A DNA stretch of 64,000 nt, taken from the NCBI GenBank assembly GCA_036245525.1, contig BTPG01000002.1, positions 119,624,582 through 119,688,581 of the forward strand. The letters are read 5' to 3'. The notes below the pieces were generated by a model. It searched no databases and had not been told where the DNA came from. It saw only the letters and a list, made by a program, of their open reading frames with translations. The number at the start of each line of letters is the position of its first letter. Position 1 is the stretch's first letter. This stretch comes from Semisulcospira habei (taxonomy: Eukaryota > Mollusca > Gastropoda > Semisulcospiridae). Positions 60,482-64,000 of the stretch are shown here, in pieces. A program made the translations under genes and the position numbers.

Positions 60482-62640
60482 ATGGCCAGGTAAGGTCTTG
60501 GTGTTTGCCAGCGACAGGCGCCTTTGGCGCCGGCCGGCGGCATCACTCTTGGAATTTCGTTTACTCATCGCGGAGTTTCGTGCTCGGTTGCACTTGTCAC
60601 GTGGCCTATCAGCTACGCCCGGTCGCCTTTTCTTTTCGCCTATATGTTGCAGTTGTCAAGTCCGCACCTGCACCCGTTGTGGCAATTTCCAGTGGCTGAG
60701 TGATACGCATGTGGTATGCCTCCCCTGCTTCGGTTGTTCCTCCGGCCGCACCTGTGACATCTGTGCACCCTGGGTAGAAGAGCTATAGTCACAGCTCTGG
60801 AGTTTTTATCGGCGTGAACGACCTACGCCGTCCCGCAGCCTCACACATGCCTCGGCCCCAGACCGGTCAAGACGCACCCGTGCTGCTGTTTGGAGACAGC
60901 ACATGAAGGATCCCCCCTTGCGCACCAACTTGCTCAAGTCTGGTCCGCAGCGAGTTCGCTCGCCCCGCTTTGAGGAAAACAAACGGCTGCCAAGCCCTGA
61001 CGATAGGGGACGGACGACTCCCCCCTTGCGCACCAGTTCGCTCGAGCCTGGCCCGCAGCGAGTTCACTCGCCCCACCTTGCGGAACACAAGCATCACAAG
61101 GAGAAAAGTAAGCCATGCGCCGTCCCGACAACGGACCTTCAGCTTCGTCTTGCGGCCCACGACAGGCGACCCCTGGAACGCGACAGACCGGACACAGCCT
61201 CTGGACCTTGGATTCCCGCTCTCGCAAACGGAGCCCTCGCCCACGCGTTTCTTCTCGGACTGCGGACTCCCGCCAGCAGCCCCGCGGCTCTTCGTTCCCG
61301 GACCCCCAGCGTCTTCGCCCGCCCGGCTCTTCGGTCTCTTCCCACCGTTCTCGCTCTCCTCGCCCGGTGTCCTGGTCTGCTCCGGGCTCAAGGACTCTTC
61401 GACCTCATCCTCGGATTCCCCCACGGGCCTCGGAGGATCGTTCTGGCAGTCGTCGCGCTTCCCGCTTGGTGGCCTCTTCCGTCGTCCGCCCTTCCCCCTC
61501 TCCTGCTTCTCGGCCTGGACCATTCCCTCTCCCTCCCCGGCGGGGCTCCCCCCGCTGCCCCCATCCCCCCTCCCCGTCATGCCTTCGGCAACGCTCTCAC
61601 TGCTGCTCCTCCCCCCATGGGTGCTCGCCCCACCGGACTCGCCGTTCCCGCTCATGCCATCGCAGTCGCTGTCCTCGGACTCGCTCCTCGTCGCGGTGGA
61701 GCCCGCTGCCTTGTCCCCTCAGCGCCGTCCTCCCACGCCGCCTGAGGAGGATGACACCCTCAACATCTCCGCAGAGGATTCCGCTTCAGCGCTTCTTAGC
61801 CACACGCTCGCTTGCCGAAGGCTCCTTCGTTGCCTACGCTTCGGACAACTAGGGCGGAGACCCTGTGCTCCCTGGATGAGGCCACGTGCCGGGTTGCTTC
61901 GTCTCTTCCCCCGGAAGCCTGCCCCTCCCTCCCCGGCCCCCAAGAGGAAGCTCTCGGCCTTGTGGGTGCGGATCGGCAGACTAAGAGGTTCAAGTCCTTG
62001 CTGCAACTTCCTAGGTTCCAAGGTCTTCGCGACGCCTTCTCCGCTCTCCTACAGCAGGGCTCCGGCTCCGATGCGGTCTTCTTTCATATCGCCTTTCAGC
62101 AGAGTTGGCACGCTGGACACTCGCAGAGCTTCGCTACCGCCCTCCCAGCGGTGGACCCGCCAGCACAGCTACAAGCAGGTGGACTTCGCGCCGTTGTGTC
62201 CCACCCGGTCTTGAACGGACAGCAATCCTCATCCGCAACGCTCTCACCTATGCTGGATTTCTCGACTTAGTCTCGCAAGCTGTTGTCTCTCGAGTGGAGG
62301 AGGCCTGGCACCCGTTGATCTCGCCGCTGTTAGGGGTCATCCTTGCCTTGGCCGTGGCCACCAACCGGGTGGCTTACCACGCTTCCGTCAACGCCATGGC
62401 CACTGCTGCGAATTGTGACCTTCTCCACCTGGATGCCGTCCCTTCCATCTGCCCTGATCTTCCGCCGGACTTACGGAGACAGCTGCGACAGGTTCCTATC
62501 GGCGTTCCGTTTCCGAGGGCCTCCTGCTCTCGTTCTGGACGCCGCCATCCCTGCGACGCAGCCGTCCCTGCGATGCAGTCTCGTGTGGATTTCCGCCCCT
62601 TCAGACCAACTCCAGGCAGCCGCTCTTCGAGGAGAGATCG
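60482..62640 (+). pseudogene. D5 ORF1: gag-like protein, spliced start, later frameshifts
   Basis: ATGGCCAG|GTAAGG (exon 60482-60489) joins after ATATGTTGCAG|T (60653) to read M-A-S-C-Q-V-R then the Cys/His array with all eight metal-ligand candidates (60669-60765), 'CAPWVEEL' and a TAG at 60786. The 'FYRRERP' equivalent (60804) and an Arg/Ser/Pro-rich region follow in shifting frames. The gag core is legible at 61930-62500 ('QEEALGLVGADRQTKRFKS', 'GFLDLVSQAV', 'AYHASVNAM'). Frameshifted and not expected to work. Confidence 0.75.
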
Positions 62641-63560
62641 CCGCCCTGTTGCAGAAGAACGCCACGGAGGTGGTAACGCGTCATGACTCTCCCGCCTTCT
62701 ACAATCGCCTCTTCCTGGTCCCCATGCCCGGAGGCAAGTGGCGCCCAATCATCAACCTCTCGGCGTTGAACAGGTTCATCTCCATTCCGTCCTTCCGCAT
62801 GGAGACCGCCAGAGCCCTTTGCGCCTCAGTGCAACTCATGGACTTCGCCGTCAGCCTGGACCTTTCGGATGCTTACCTTCATGTGCCCGTTCATCCGGCC
62901 TCCAGACGCTATCTGCGCTTCGCCTTCGACGGCGTAGTCTACCAATTTCAGGCTCTCCCCTTCGGCCTCAACCTCAGCCCCTGGGTTTTCACCCGCATCA
63001 TGGACAGCCTTGTTGCCAAGGCCAGACGGACAGCCTCGAGCCCAACTTCGAATTACCTCGACGATCTGCTCCTGCGCAACCAATCGGCGGCCGCCTTGGA
63101 GAAGGACCGAGATGTGTTGCTGGCTATTCTCGACATCCTCAGCTTTATAGTCAACGTGGGCAAGTCAGACCTCGCCCCATTCCACCGCTTCGTTCACTTG
63201 GGCATGGAGTTCCGAACCAACCTCAGCCAGGTGAGACTCCCGGAATCGCAGATTCAGAAGTTGGCGAACCTGGCTCGCCTAGTGTCTCAGGAGGAGGCGG
63301 TCTCTGCAAGAGTGTGGTTACAGCTCCTGGGCCTGATAAGTACGGCATCAGACCTCCATCCCCTTGACTGTCTCTACTCCTGTCCGCTTCAACTGCACCT
63401 GCTTCTTCACTGGCGAACCTCAGCTGACGACATCAAGACTCGCCTGCCGGTACTTCCCATGCTCCTCCCGCACCTCCTCCGTTGGGCGGGCCCCGACTGG
63501 CTCACGATAGGAGTGCCTCTCTACACACTACCCTCCCAGTTGTCCCGCTGCATCGACGCC
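62600..63560 (+). pseudogene. D5 reverse transcriptase (RT core open, RNase H broken)
   Basis: Open frame through '[19 protein letters not shown]', 'PMPGGKWRPIINLSALN' (62724), motif A 'SLDLSDAYLHVPVH' (62852), 'LPFGLNLSPWVFT' and motif C 'NYLDDLLL' (63052), both catalytic Asp present. At the RNase H start 'RCIDAS' (63549) the frame shifts. Further on, a segment between 'RWCEVRD' and 'IFQMLC' (63793-63815) present in D4 is missing, removing the last RNase H block. Confidence 0.82.
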
Positions 63561-64000
63561 AGCTGCACCTGCTGCCGATGTTCGCCACAGCTTCCGGCAG
63601 CTGGCCACGGACCTCGTGCACAAGCATATCAACTGGTTGGAGCTACAGGCAAGCCCTCCTCGCATGGGAAACGTCTCTCGGATGCCAGGAACTGCTCGTA
63701 CTTTACGACAACTCCACTGTGGTCTCCTACACCCAGAAGCAGGGCGGGACTCGCTCCCCCACCCTCTGCATTCTTCTCTACCGGCTCCTCAGGTGGTGCG
63801 AAGTTCGGGACATCTTTCAGATGCTCTGTATGGCGTGGGAGACTCCTCTGGTCGACCTCTTCGCTACGAGGTGGAACCGCCAGCTGCCCCTCTTCATCTC
63901 ACCCATTCCGCCCCCCCGTAGCCTGGGCAGTCGATGCGCTCTCCATCTCCTGGGAAGGTCTCATCGTGTATGCCTACCCTCCCACGGTGCTGGTCCCCTA
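63560..64000 (+). pseudogene. RNase H and connector remnant of D5
   Basis: In mixed frames: 'HINWLELQA' (63625), 'YDNSTVVSYTQKQGGTRSP' (63707), 'ETPLVDLFATRWNRQLPLF' (63839-63893), '[14 protein letters not shown]' to the window end. Lacks the catalytic His region of RNase H through the deletion noted for D5. Confidence 0.75.

Larger units (their letters stand above)
59876..64000 (+). mobile_element. DIRS-type retrotransposon D5 (3' part outside window)
   Basis: Left terminus GTTTCCTCAAAAACATTACC after GGTTT. The leader resembles D2 and D7 ('CTTAGCTTACATAATTTTAG', 'GATGTGTACC'). Gag-like, RT and RNase H regions follow in order, same orientation as D4. Frameshifts in gag and a damaged RNase H indicate an inactive copy. 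The recombinase and right end are not in the window. Confidence 0.87.

Noticed and set aside
1..64000. tRNA or rRNA genes
   Set aside because: No cloverleaf with A/B boxes or rRNA-like stretch was recognised by eye; short tRNA-derived SINEs could have been missed.

Overview
The window is animal nuclear DNA. Host genes are split by introns with GT..AG borders. The gaps are filled with eukaryotic retrotransposons (DIRS-type tyrosine-recombinase elements, RTE-like and CR1/L2-like LINEs), pogo-like TA-flanked elements and dinucleotide microsatellites. The repeat mix resembles a marine lophotrochozoan such as a mollusc, but that placement is an inference and no species is claimed.

Host genes. (1) On the + strand from 33.3 kb, six exons encode the first ~150 residues of an RNF212/Zip3-type meiotic RING protein. 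Intron 4 is 16.2 kb and filled with nested transposons; the last exon in view ends at 52,532 and the gene leaves the window. (2) On the - strand, four phase-compatible exons (18,158 down to 6,339) encode an unrecognised protein: a long Ser/Asp/Asn-rich first exon, then a short conserved part with a Q-x5-C-G motif like a papain-fold active site. (3) Inside the largest intron of that gene, on the + strand, lie the 3' exons and poly(A) signal of a small unidentified gene (about 12.0 to 14.75 kb).

Mobile DNA. Seven DIRS-type elements are present: D1 (1-3809, -), D2 (18427-25149, -), D6 (37011-45599, +), D3 (45840-51960, +), D4 (52544-59060, +), D7 (59084-59875, +, 5' part) and D5 (59876-64000, +, cut by the window end). 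D4 looks complete: inverted terminal repeats, an internal complementary region that joins the sequences of both ends, ORF1 (gag-like), reverse transcriptase/RNase H and tyrosine recombinase, all open. D1 and D3 are inverted copies of one rearranged, defective type. Two 5'-truncated RTE-like LINEs have 12-bp target duplications (4265-5365 and 38304-40643). A CR1/L2-like LINE is nested in a tandem-module repeat (R1) and is itself split by a 1.17-kb inverted-repeat transposon and a second R1 copy. Four pogo-like elements (3821-6337, 7051-7947, 12504-13380, 30931-32076) end in CAGTRGA-type repeats flanked by TA.

Most notable: ORF1 of D4 and D5 appears to be split by a leader intron in the same codon phase, with the same acceptor position in D2. 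It encodes a conserved Cys/His array in several diverged copies and an Arg/Ser-rich stretch in D4. Several elements (D4, D1, D7 and two pogo-like copies) sit within about 0-35 bases downstream of host 5' splice sites, the DIRS copies in host-sense orientation. Together these suggest a link between this DIRS group and splicing, which is a hypothesis.
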